Below, piece by piece: positions 25,950 through 33,133 of a stretch of 64,000 nucleotides of DNA; the first letter of the stretch is position 1, and each line of letters starts with the position of its first letter. Made by a program: the position numbers and the translations under genes. Origin of the DNA: Paracoccaceae bacterium. GTDB taxonomy: Bacteria > Pseudomonadota > Alphaproteobacteria > Rhodobacterales > Rhodobacteraceae. The stretch spans positions 113,474 through 177,473 of the forward strand of contig JAAEZA010000002.1 in NCBI GenBank assembly GCA_018223125.1. The letters run 5' to 3'. The notes under the pieces were generated by a model, which saw only the letters and a list, made by a program, of their open reading frames with translations, was not told the DNA's origin and made no database searches.

Positions 25950-26629
25950 CGCAAACACAAACGCCGCGGTCCCAATGGGTTCCTGTCGCCCTGTCAAAGA
26001 TGATCGAAGCCGGAACCTCCGCCGGTACGGTGGTAAACGGAGCTGAAATCGTTGTGTGGCGGGATACGGCGGGTGCAGCCCACGCATGGGAAGACCGCTG
26101 CCCCCATCGCGGCATGAAGATGAGCTTCGGCTTCGTGCGGGGCGATCACATTACCTGTCTCTATCACGGGTGGGAATACGACACGAGCGGCACCTGCCGT
26201 TATGTTCCGGCCCATCCCGAACTGGAGGTTCCCAAATCGATCTGCATCTCGCGCTATGGCACGGCAGAGGCAGGCGGCATGATCTGGGCCTATACCCCGC
26301 TGGGCACCACAGAACAGGATCCGCCACCGGTATTGCCGGCTTTGGAAGGGGTCCGCTCTGTCTATATGGATGCGTCCGTTGCGCGGGTATCAGACACGTT
26401 GCAGCAACACAGCAGCGCGCCCGCAGGCGATGACGCCGCCCTGTGCAATGCCATAACCCTGACGCTGGAGAACACGGTTGTGACAATCGGCCTTCAGCAG
26501 ATTTCCGACGGGCAATGTGCGCTGCATATCGCGGTCCCGGAGGGCACTGCACCTGTGACCAAGGAAGCCCTTCTTGACTGGTGCGAAGATTTGCGGCGCA
26601 CTGTTGAAGGACTGGAGGCAGCGGCATGA
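25946..26629 (+). CDS. Stand-alone Rieske [2Fe-2S] protein
   Basis: 227 residues from ATG 25946, overlapping the upstream stop. Residues 10-110 form a complete oxygenase-type Rieske domain: CPHRGM gives C52 and H54, CLYHGW gives C71 and H74. The segment ends with YGTAEAGGMIWAYTP, as in aromatic-ring-hydroxylating oxygenases. The remaining 115 residues do not contain a mononuclear iron motif (no D-x2-H-x4-H) and are poorly recognisable. It therefore carries just what the two oxygenase subunits at 18331-19215 and 32294-33133 lack. In the NdmCDE system the missing Rieske cluster is supplied by NdmD, where it is fused to a reductase; no reductase part is present here. It overlaps the GST-like gene (ATGA). 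Confidence 0.87.
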   Translation: MTQTQTPRSQWVPVALSKMIEAGTSAGTVVNGAEIVVWRDTAGAAHAWEDRCPHRGMKMSFGFVRGDHITCLYHGWEYDTSGTCRYVPAHPELEVPKSICISRYGTAEAGGMIWAYTPLGTTEQDPPPVLPALEGVRSVYMDASVARVSDTLQQHSSAPAGDDAALCNAITLTLENTVVTIGLQQISDGQCALHIAVPEGTAPVTKEALLDWCEDLRRTVEGLEAAA

Positions 26630-27246
26630 TCCTGCACAACTATGACCTCTATGAAGATTGCTACCGCGTGCGGCTGCTGGCCTCTTGCACGGAACAATCG
26701 CTGGAACTGATCAATGTGAATGCCTTTCCCGGAGCCGAGGAAAAAACAGCGCCTTACCTGAAGCTGAACCCTTTGGGGCGCCTGCCCATTCTGGAAGACA
26801 AGGACCTTTGCCTGCGAAACCTTTCGGCCATTCTGCTTTATGTTGCAGAACAGGATGCGCAAAAACGTTTTATTCCGAAAGACAGTGCAGAGCGGGCACG
26901 CATGATGGACTGGCTTGGCTTTGCTTGCGATGACCTGTCCGTCGCAACCGAGGCACGTGCAGTTGCCCTGCTGGATGCGCCTGGGGATGTTGTTGCGTTG
27001 CGCGCCAAGGTGCGGCAACTGTTCCGCATTCTGGATGACCATCTGACGCGGCAGTCCCTGAAGGGTGAACCATATGTTGCAGGCAAGACCCCGTGTCTTG
27101 CGGATATTGCATTGTTTCCCGCTTTTGCCCTGTGCAGGGACTTCAATCTCGACCATGATGAATTTCCCGCCGCCCGACTTTGGGCCCGCCAGATACGAAT
27201 GCTGTCCGGCTTTATCACCATGCCCGGCATACCGGATTACCACTAG
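26626..27246 (+). CDS. Glutathione S-transferase-like protein
   Basis: 206 residues. An N-terminal thioredoxin-like domain (about 1-78) has the GST landmarks PYLKLNPLGRLPILEDKDLCLRNLSAI (about 43-69, with cis-Pro and the S-A-I corresponding to the ES-xI glutathione site), followed by an all-helical C-terminal domain with GKTPCLADIALFP (about 149-161, N-capping box). Its start overlaps the stop of the Rieske protein, so the two are made together. In the P. putida caffeine pathway the GST-like NdmE is needed to assemble the NdmC-NdmD complex; a similar structural role here is an inference from this arrangement. A plain detoxifying GST is the alternative. Confidence 0.85.
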   Translation: MILHNYDLYEDCYRVRLLASCTEQSLELINVNAFPGAEEKTAPYLKLNPLGRLPILEDKDLCLRNLSAILLYVAEQDAQKRFIPKDSAERARMMDWLGFACDDLSVATEARAVALLDAPGDVVALRAKVRQLFRILDDHLTRQSLKGEPYVAGKTPCLADIALFPAFALCRDFNLDHDEFPAARLWARQIRMLSGFITMPGIPDYH

Positions 27247-27254
27247 GAGCCCCC

Positions 27255-28178
27255 GTGGATTTACATCGCCTTGGTCTGGTTTCCTCACGCGTTTACCACT
27301 TTTCCCTCGTGGCGCGTTTGGGGTCTATCCGTCAGGCTGCCCTGACGCTGAATGTTGCACCCTCCTCGATCTCGCGCTCGATCAAACAGCTTGAGGACGA
27401 TCTCGGGACACCCCTGTTCGACCGTACCAAACAGCGGTTGCGGCTGACATCTGCGGGCGAATTGCTTGAATATCATCTCAAGCAGTCTTCCAGCGAGATG
27501 AACCGCGCACTGACGGAAATCAGCGACATGCGGGGGCTACGGCGCGGAACGGTGACTGTTGCCGTCATCGAAAGTGCGGCGCGCGGAATCCTTATGGATG
27601 TGCTGGCGGGATTTTGGGTCCGTCACCCTGAAATCAGCGTGGATGTGCAGGTCGTCGGATCGCAGCATGCGGTGGATATGGTGCATCAGGGAGAAGCCGA
27701 TATCGCCCTTGCCTTTGATGTGCGGGTTCCCAGAAATGCCCGCCGCCTGTCTGCGATTTCCCTGCCCCTTGGCGTACTGGTCCCCCCCGGCAGCCCGTTA
27801 ACAAAGCTGCAAGGAAAGCTGCGCAGCTATGATCTGGCGGGGGAGAGGATTATTCTCTCCGATGGATCGCTGTCCCTTGGAAGCTCTATCGAGCAAATGT
27901 TCTCCGGCGCTTTTGTCGAATTTTCCCGCCGGACCCGAACCAACTCTATCAGCTTGATGATTGATCTGGCGACACGGGGGCTCGGTACGATCCTGCAAAC
28001 CAAGATGGGCGTACAAACCGAAATCGCGCGCGGACAGTTGGTGTTCATACCGCTCGCCGATCCGGGCCTGAGCATGCGGCGCCTGAATCTTGTATCACGG
28101 CCCAAAGGTCAGGTTACAGAAGCCGCACAGGCGCTGGCGGACAGCTTGACCTCAACGCTGGAAGCGATGCGGGACTAG
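27255..28178 (+). CDS. LysR family transcriptional regulator
   Basis: 307 residues from GTG 27255 with TAGGAG upstream, 8 bases after the GST-like gene; an earlier in-frame start lies within that gene. The HTH spans about 10-70 (FSLVARLGSIRQAALTLNVAPSSISRSIKQLEDDLGTPLFDR); an effector-binding periplasmic-binding-like domain (about 95-300) follows. It is embedded in the plus-strand catabolic operon instead of being divergent from it, so it may autoregulate with the island. Candidate target: the GTTGTT-N8-AACAAC dyad at 25562-25581. Confidence 0.9.
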   Translation: MDLHRLGLVSSRVYHFSLVARLGSIRQAALTLNVAPSSISRSIKQLEDDLGTPLFDRTKQRLRLTSAGELLEYHLKQSSSEMNRALTEISDMRGLRRGTVTVAVIESAARGILMDVLAGFWVRHPEISVDVQVVGSQHAVDMVHQGEADIALAFDVRVPRNARRLSAISLPLGVLVPPGSPLTKLQGKLRSYDLAGERIILSDGSLSLGSSIEQMFSGAFVEFSRRTRTNSISLMIDLATRGLGTILQTKMGVQTEIARGQLVFIPLADPGLSMRRLNLVSRPKGQVTEAAQALADSLTSTLEAMRD

Positions 28179-28279
28179 TGTTGCGCTGAGGTGAACAACT
28201 CGTTCTAATATTACCGTCTTTTGCGAACAGTTTTTCCCTGTCAGGTTGAACCCGACAAGACAGAAAACTGGAGAAAAAG

Positions 28280-28780
28280 ATGCAACAGAGTGCCGTCGAG
28301 GCTGTGATCCGCGGCCTCAAGCGCGCCGGAGTGACACTGGTGTGTTATCTTCCTGACAGCCTGTTCAAGGAACTCTACCCCGCGCTGGACGCCGACCCTG
28401 ACATTCGCACCATTCAGGTCACGAACGAGGGCGAGGGCGCTGCGATTTGCGGGGGCTTGTTCCTGTCCGGTCAGCGTGCGGCCCTCGTTATGGAAAACTC
28501 CGGCCTGCGCGCCTCGGTGGAGCCACTGTCACGGATGGGGCTGGGGGCCGGTATTCCGGTTGTCATGCTCATGAGCTATCGCGGCGACATGGGCGAAAAC
28601 AACTGGTGGGCCGTACCGCACGGGATCACGATGGAACCGATCCTCAAGGCCCTGCGCATCCCGTACACCGTAGAACGGGACGAAGCCGACATCGAACAAG
28701 CCATCGTGAACGCTTACGAGCTCGCCTATTCCTCTTACTACCACACAGCCGTGGCCCTTTCGGGGAGCATTGTACGATGA
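28280..28780 (+). CDS. ThDP-dependent decarboxylase alpha subunit (sulfopyruvate/phosphonopyruvate decarboxylase-like)
   Basis: 166 residues, preceded by CTGGAGAAA. This is the pyrimidine-binding (N-terminal) half of a ThDP enzyme: VIRGLKRAGVTLVCYLPDS (about 9-27), TNEGEGAAICGGLFLSGQRAAL (about 48-69, with the catalytic Glu) and MENSGLRASVEPLSRM (about 72-87). Split ThDP enzymes of this size are sulfopyruvate decarboxylase (ComD/ComE) and relatives, which convert a 2-oxo acid to an aldehyde. It overlaps the beta subunit (ATGA). The true 2-oxo acid is unknown; nothing in the purine island obviously makes sulfopyruvate. Confidence 0.82.
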   Translation: MQQSAVEAVIRGLKRAGVTLVCYLPDSLFKELYPALDADPDIRTIQVTNEGEGAAICGGLFLSGQRAALVMENSGLRASVEPLSRMGLGAGIPVVMLMSYRGDMGENNWWAVPHGITMEPILKALRIPYTVERDEADIEQAIVNAYELAYSSYYHTAVALSGSIVR

Positions 28781-29385
28781 AACGCTTTGATTGCATGACC
28801 AGACTGGCTACGCGCCTGTCCGATGAACTGGTGATCCTGTCGCTCGGTGCTTCGGTGGACGAATGGTATAACGCTGCCCCCCATATGCGCGAGGCCTCCC
28901 TGTTCCAGCAACAGTTGGGCTGCGTAACCCCGCAGGCTTTCGGCCTTGCTGTGGGGCTGCCGGACCGCCGGATCATATCGCTGGACACGGATGGCGGCCT
29001 TCTGTTCAACCTTGGCATCCTTGCGACTTTGGGCAACGAGCAACCGAAGAACCTGTTTGTCGTGGTCTGGGACAATGAACAGTATCAATCCATCGGCGGC
29101 CCCAAGACTCATACGGCGTCCGGTCGGGTGGATCTGGCAGGGATCGCGCGGGCATCGGGGATCGACCACGCCTATACAGCTACGACGCTTGAAGAATTTG
29201 ACGCCCACTGCGCGGCGGGCCTGAATGCGGATGTGCCTTATGTTGTTGTCGCAAAGGTTTCCGGCACGGTCCAGCCGGAAATAAAGCGCAAACATTCCGA
29301 CGGGCGCGAGGACAAATACATCTTTGTCCGCCATGTAGAGAAAACCGAAGGGATCACAATCATGGGTCCGTCCGAGCATAACTGA
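28777..29385 (+). CDS. ThDP-dependent decarboxylase beta subunit
   Basis: 202 residues, the ThDP-pyrophosphate-binding half matching the preceding gene. It contains LSLGASVDEWYNA (about 23-35), QQLGCVTPQAFGLAVGLPDRRIISLDTDGG (about 45-74) and FNLGILATLGNEQPKNLFVVVWDNEQYQSIGG (about 77-108); DTDGG with the downstream N forms the Mg/ThDP motif. With the alpha subunit it should decarboxylate a 2-oxo acid to an aldehyde, a possible substrate for the aldehyde dehydrogenase at 36637-38145. The gene for a GMC oxidoreductase starts 8 bases downstream. Confidence 0.82.
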   Translation: MKRFDCMTRLATRLSDELVILSLGASVDEWYNAAPHMREASLFQQQLGCVTPQAFGLAVGLPDRRIISLDTDGGLLFNLGILATLGNEQPKNLFVVVWDNEQYQSIGGPKTHTASGRVDLAGIARASGIDHAYTATTLEEFDAHCAAGLNADVPYVVVAKVSGTVQPEIKRKHSDGREDKYIFVRHVEKTEGITIMGPSEHN

Positions 29386-29392
29386 GCATGGC

Positions 29393-30916
29393 ATGAAGAC
29401 CGGTTTCGACTACATTGTCATCGGCTCCGGCTCCGGAGGGGTCGCGGTCGCGCGGCGCCTGCATGATGCGGGCGCCGATGTTGCCGTGATCGAAGCGGGC
29501 CAAAGCAGCTTTGGTGTCGCTGAAATCGAAGACCCTGCACGCTGGTTTTCCCTTCAGTCCGGCCCGTGGGACTGGGGGCATCATTACACCCCGAGCGCGC
29601 GTATTCTGAACCGCGAGATTGCAATTCCCCGTGGCAAGGCGCTGGGGGGATCATCGGCCACCAATGCCATGATGTGGTATCGCGGCGTCCCTGCGGATTA
29701 CGACCGTTGGAATGACACGGCCCCGGGGTGGGGCTGGCAGGATTGTTTGCCTGCGTTCAGGGCGGCAGAATGCTGGGAAGGCGGCGCGACTGCATTGCGC
29801 GGCGGGGACGGGCCGCTTCAGATTACCCGCCCCGATCCGGACCATCCCCTGACCCGCGCCATGATTGACGGCGGTGTTGCGATGGGGCTGGACCGGATTG
29901 ATGATCCGAACGGGCCGGAAGCCGGTGGTGTCGGGCTGGCAAATTTCAACATTGATAAGGCCGGTCTGCGCCACACCTCTGCACAAGCTTACATCGCGCC
30001 GATCCTGTCGTCGGAGCGGCTGACAGTATTGACCGAGACCCTTGCCCATCACTTGACCTTTGAAGGAGACCGCGCCACCGGAGTGGCTGTACACTCTCCG
30101 AAGCGTGAGGCCCTTCTGACGGCACGACAGGGCGTTATTCTTGCGGCAGGCGCATTGGAAACCCCGCGCCTGTTGATGTTGTCCGGCATCGGTCCGGCGA
30201 AGGAACTGGCGGAACTGGACATAGCACTGCGGATAAAGGCCGAAGGCGTCGGGCAGAACCTTCAGGATCACCCGCTTGTACGCGCACTCAATTTCCGTGC
30301 AACTGCCCCCCTTGGTGCAATGGTGGGAAATGGTGGCGGCACGCTGAGCATCTGGAAATCCGACGATACCCTGCCCCAAGCCGATCTGCTGGCCTTTCCG
30401 GTTCAGGGGCGCTCCGCCGTGCCTGCGCTGTGGGATCATTACGATCTGGACGGGGATGATATATTTTCGATCGGGCTGGGGGTAATGCGGTCATACTCCA
30501 AAGGTGCCTTGCGTCTTGCGGCTGCAACGCCAACGGCACCACTGGAAATCCAGCCGAATTTGCTCTCGGATCCCCGCGACCTTACAGCCCTTGTCAAAGG
30601 GGTGGAGTTCCTGATGGATATGGTCGCAACGTCAGGATTTTCGACCTATTTCAAAGACTATGTCGCACCGCAACGCGGGGAGGATTTTGAAACCTTCGTG
30701 CGCCGGTCCTGTTCCACATTCTTTCACTGTTGCGGTACTGCACATATGGGTGCGGGCGAAGATGCGCCGGTCTCCCCCCGTCTGGGCGTCAAAGGGTGCC
30801 GCAAACTTTGGGTCGCGGACGCTTCGGTAATTCCTGAAATCCCATCCTGTCACACACATGCACCCGTCACCATGATCGGTGAGCGTGCAGCTACTTTTAT
30901 TCTGGAGGACGCATGA
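29393..30916 (+). CDS. GMC-family FAD-dependent alcohol oxidoreductase
   Basis: 507 residues. FAD-binding IGSGSGGVAVARRL (about 9-22) with VIEAG at the end of the Rossmann unit; GMC signature 1 around GKALGGSSATNAMMWYRG (about 82-99); signature 2 GALETPRLLMLSGIGP (about 253-268). The C-terminal catalytic region has CCGTAHMG (about 446-453) and the terminal SCHTHAPVTMIGERAA (about 484-499), giving His residues of the usual H-H/N pair. Members oxidise alcohols such as choline or other primary alcohols to aldehydes in the cytoplasm. It is flanked by decarboxylase and amidohydrolase genes (ATGA overlap with the latter). Substrate unknown. Confidence 0.85.
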   Translation: MKTGFDYIVIGSGSGGVAVARRLHDAGADVAVIEAGQSSFGVAEIEDPARWFSLQSGPWDWGHHYTPSARILNREIAIPRGKALGGSSATNAMMWYRGVPADYDRWNDTAPGWGWQDCLPAFRAAECWEGGATALRGGDGPLQITRPDPDHPLTRAMIDGGVAMGLDRIDDPNGPEAGGVGLANFNIDKAGLRHTSAQAYIAPILSSERLTVLTETLAHHLTFEGDRATGVAVHSPKREALLTARQGVILAAGALETPRLLMLSGIGPAKELAELDIALRIKAEGVGQNLQDHPLVRALNFRATAPLGAMVGNGGGTLSIWKSDDTLPQADLLAFPVQGRSAVPALWDHYDLDGDDIFSIGLGVMRSYSKGALRLAAATPTAPLEIQPNLLSDPRDLTALVKGVEFLMDMVATSGFSTYFKDYVAPQRGEDFETFVRRSCSTFFHCCGTAHMGAGEDAPVSPRLGVKGCRKLWVADASVIPEIPSCHTHAPVTMIGERAATFILEDA

Positions 30917-32283
30917 GCGATCTGATCTTAACGGCCGATGCAATTGTGACGATGAACGCGCAACGCGAAACGCTCACCGGTGGTGCGATTCTGGTAAAAG
31001 GCGATGAAATCGCCGCGATTGGACCGCGCACAGAAATCATAGCGGCCCATCCTGATCTGGCCGTGAAAGCCTTCGGGCAGGCCGTTTTGATGCCCGGTCT
31101 GATCAATGCCCATGCCCATTCCGGCTTTCTTCGGGGCACGGCGGAACACCTGCCGGTCTGGGACTGGCTGACCCAGCACATCAACCCGATGCACCGCGTT
31201 CTGCTGCCCGAAGAGGCCGAAGCCGCAAGTTATCTTGCCTATGCCGAGAGCCTGCTCGGCGGCACCACCACCATTGTGGATATGTGGCGGCATATGGACG
31301 GCTCTGCACGGGCCTGTGAAGTGCTCGGCAACCGCCTGATCGCAGTGCCTTACGTGGGCGAACATCCCGATTATGACTATTTCGACACGCTGGATATGAA
31401 CGAAGGCATGATCGAGCGCTGGAATGGCAAGGCGCAGGGACGTGTGAATGTCTGGGTCGGGCTCGAGCATTTGTTTTATTCCGATGAAAAAGGCCAGCAA
31501 CGCGCCATTGATATGTCCAAGAAATATCAGGTGCCGTTTCACACCCACTGTTCGGAAGCGGAAATCGAACTGGCGGAATACAAGACACGCTACGGCAAGA
31601 TGCCAATGGCAATTTTCCGTGATCTCGGCTTCTTTGAAACCCCGCTGGCGATGTTTGCCCATGCGGTCTGGTTCTCTCCCGAAGAGATAGAGATGGTTGC
31701 AGACTATAACGTCTCGGTCGCCCATAACCCGATTTCCAACATGAAACTGGCCTCGGGGATTGCACCGGTCAAGGAAATGCTCGCCGCTGGAATTCCGGTG
31801 GGGATCGGGACTGACGGGGAAAAGGAAAACAACAACTTCGATATGTTCGAAGAGATGAAAACCGCATCCCTGAAAGGCAAGTTGCGGATGCTGGATGCCG
31901 CTGCAATGGACAGCTGGACGGTATTGGAGATGGCGACCTGTCTGGGCGCCAAAGCTGTAGGGCTTGATACTGTGACAGGGTCTCTGGAAGTGGGTAAAAA
32001 GGCGGACATTATCGCCGTTGACGGAAAATCCCCCCGCATGACGCCGTTTTTCCCCGACGGGCGCTGGTTCAACCTGCAACACAACCTTGTGCATGCGGTG
32101 AAGGGCAGTGACGTAAAAATGACAATGGTAAACGGGCAGATTTGCGTGGATGAAGGCAAGCTGGTGTCCGGCGACCTTCCTGAAATTATCGAACGGGTAT
32201 CCCGTCTTGCGCCGGGCCATTTTGAGCGGCGGCAGACGTGGCTTGACGCCAATGGCGGCGGCACCGCGCAATGGACAGATTGA
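30913..32283 (+). CDS. Amidohydrolase/deaminase of the COG0402 (MtaD/TrzN/AtzB) group
   Basis: 456 residues. PGLINAHAHSGFLRG (about 61-75, HxH), VPFHTHCSEAEIE (about 204-216), MFAHAVWFSPEE (about 244-255), AHNPISNMKLASG (about 271-283) and GIGTDGEKENNNFDMFEEMK (about 297-316, metal Asp) give a complete metal site. The SNMKLASG and TDG-NN-DMFEEM motifs are shared with 5-methylthioadenosine/SAH deaminases, s-triazine hydrolases and related deaminases; TDGEKENNN replaces the usual TDGxxSNN. Likely reaction is hydrolytic deamination of a purine-like or other N-heterocycle. It overlaps the GMC gene and is 10 bases before the second Rieske-less oxygenase. Confidence 0.8.
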   Translation: MSDLILTADAIVTMNAQRETLTGGAILVKGDEIAAIGPRTEIIAAHPDLAVKAFGQAVLMPGLINAHAHSGFLRGTAEHLPVWDWLTQHINPMHRVLLPEEAEAASYLAYAESLLGGTTTIVDMWRHMDGSARACEVLGNRLIAVPYVGEHPDYDYFDTLDMNEGMIERWNGKAQGRVNVWVGLEHLFYSDEKGQQRAIDMSKKYQVPFHTHCSEAEIELAEYKTRYGKMPMAIFRDLGFFETPLAMFAHAVWFSPEEIEMVADYNVSVAHNPISNMKLASGIAPVKEMLAAGIPVGIGTDGEKENNNFDMFEEMKTASLKGKLRMLDAAAMDSWTVLEMATCLGAKAVGLDTVTGSLEVGKKADIIAVDGKSPRMTPFFPDGRWFNLQHNLVHAVKGSDVKMTMVNGQICVDEGKLVSGDLPEIIERVSRLAPGHFERRQTWLDANGGGTAQWTD

Positions 32284-32293
32284 GGAAGACACG

Positions 32294-33133
32294 ATGACTG
32301 GCACGAAAGACCCTGTAGCCCTTAATGATTGGTATGCCGTTGGCACGGTGGCCGAACTGGAGCAGGCCGAAGACACCAAATTACTGGGCCATCCGATTAC
32401 TGTCGGGCCGGGAAAACAGGTCACGCAAGCGGGCCGCAGCCTGCCTGTCCGTGAAAAATTCGGCGTGCTCTGGACCACCCTTGGCACCCCGAAAAAAGAG
32501 ATCTTCGACATTGCCGAAAGCGAAGAAAAAGATCGCCGCTTCGTCCCATGCGGCTGGGTAAAAATGCGCGCATCGGGATTGCGGGTCGTGGAAAACTTCC
32601 TTGATATGGCACATTTTCCCTTTGTCCATGCCGATATTCTGGGCTCGGAACCCCATACCGAAGTGCTCGGCTATAAATCTGAAATCCGGCATGATGTGGA
32701 TGAGGTCTGGGCGACAAACTGCAAGTTTTTCCAGCCGCAAATGACTTCTACACGCCCGGAAGGGGAATTTGCGCAGCTGACCTATCGGGTGCCCTCCCCG
32801 TTTGTGGTGATGCTCTATCGAGCTGTACCGGATATGGACGGCGTCGAGGATGCTATTGCGCTGTTCATTCATCCTGTTGAAGAAGACGAAGTGCGGGCCA
32901 TTCCGGTTATGTATCTGACCGATCAAGAGGCCAGCCACACCCAACTTCTGCGGTTTGAACAGGTCATCTTTCTACAGGACCGCATCATCGTGGAAAACCA
33001 GCGCCCGCTTCTTCTGCCGCTTGAGGCACGCGCCGAAATTCCGACACGGGCGGACAGTTCATCGGTGGCCTACAGACGCTGGTTGAAACAGAAAGGGCTA
33101 ACGTTCGGAACCACCACACCGGAGGCCGCATGA
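32294..33133 (+). CDS. Rieske-type oxygenase catalytic subunit lacking the Rieske cluster segment (copy 2)
   Basis: 279 residues from ATG 32294 with GAGGAAG upstream. It is a paralogue of the protein encoded at 18331-19215: LNDWYAVGTVAELEQAEDTKLLG, then LPVREKFGVLWTTLGTP, with the cluster-bearing segment between them absent. The mononuclear iron motif VENFLDMAHFPFVHAD is identical over most positions (N101, D104, H107, H112), with probable ligand D229 (FLQDRIIVEN). The family tail TRADSSSVAYRRWLKQKG is also shared. It must receive electrons from a separate Rieske protein, most likely that of 25946-26629. It overlaps the molybdoenzyme gene (ATGA), suggesting that the oxygenation product or substrate is shared with the xanthine-dehydrogenase-like enzyme. 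Confidence 0.82.
   Translation: MTGTKDPVALNDWYAVGTVAELEQAEDTKLLGHPITVGPGKQVTQAGRSLPVREKFGVLWTTLGTPKKEIFDIAESEEKDRRFVPCGWVKMRASGLRVVENFLDMAHFPFVHADILGSEPHTEVLGYKSEIRHDVDEVWATNCKFFQPQMTSTRPEGEFAQLTYRVPSPFVVMLYRAVPDMDGVEDAIALFIHPVEEDEVRAIPVMYLTDQEASHTQLLRFEQVIFLQDRIIVENQRPLLLPLEARAEIPTRADSSSVAYRRWLKQKGLTFGTTTPEAA

Noticed and set aside
28280..29385. Acetolactate synthase or phosphonate pathway genes
   Set aside because: The two subunits are short, as in sulfopyruvate decarboxylase, and there are no phosphonate genes nearby; only a general ThDP decarboxylase call is supported.
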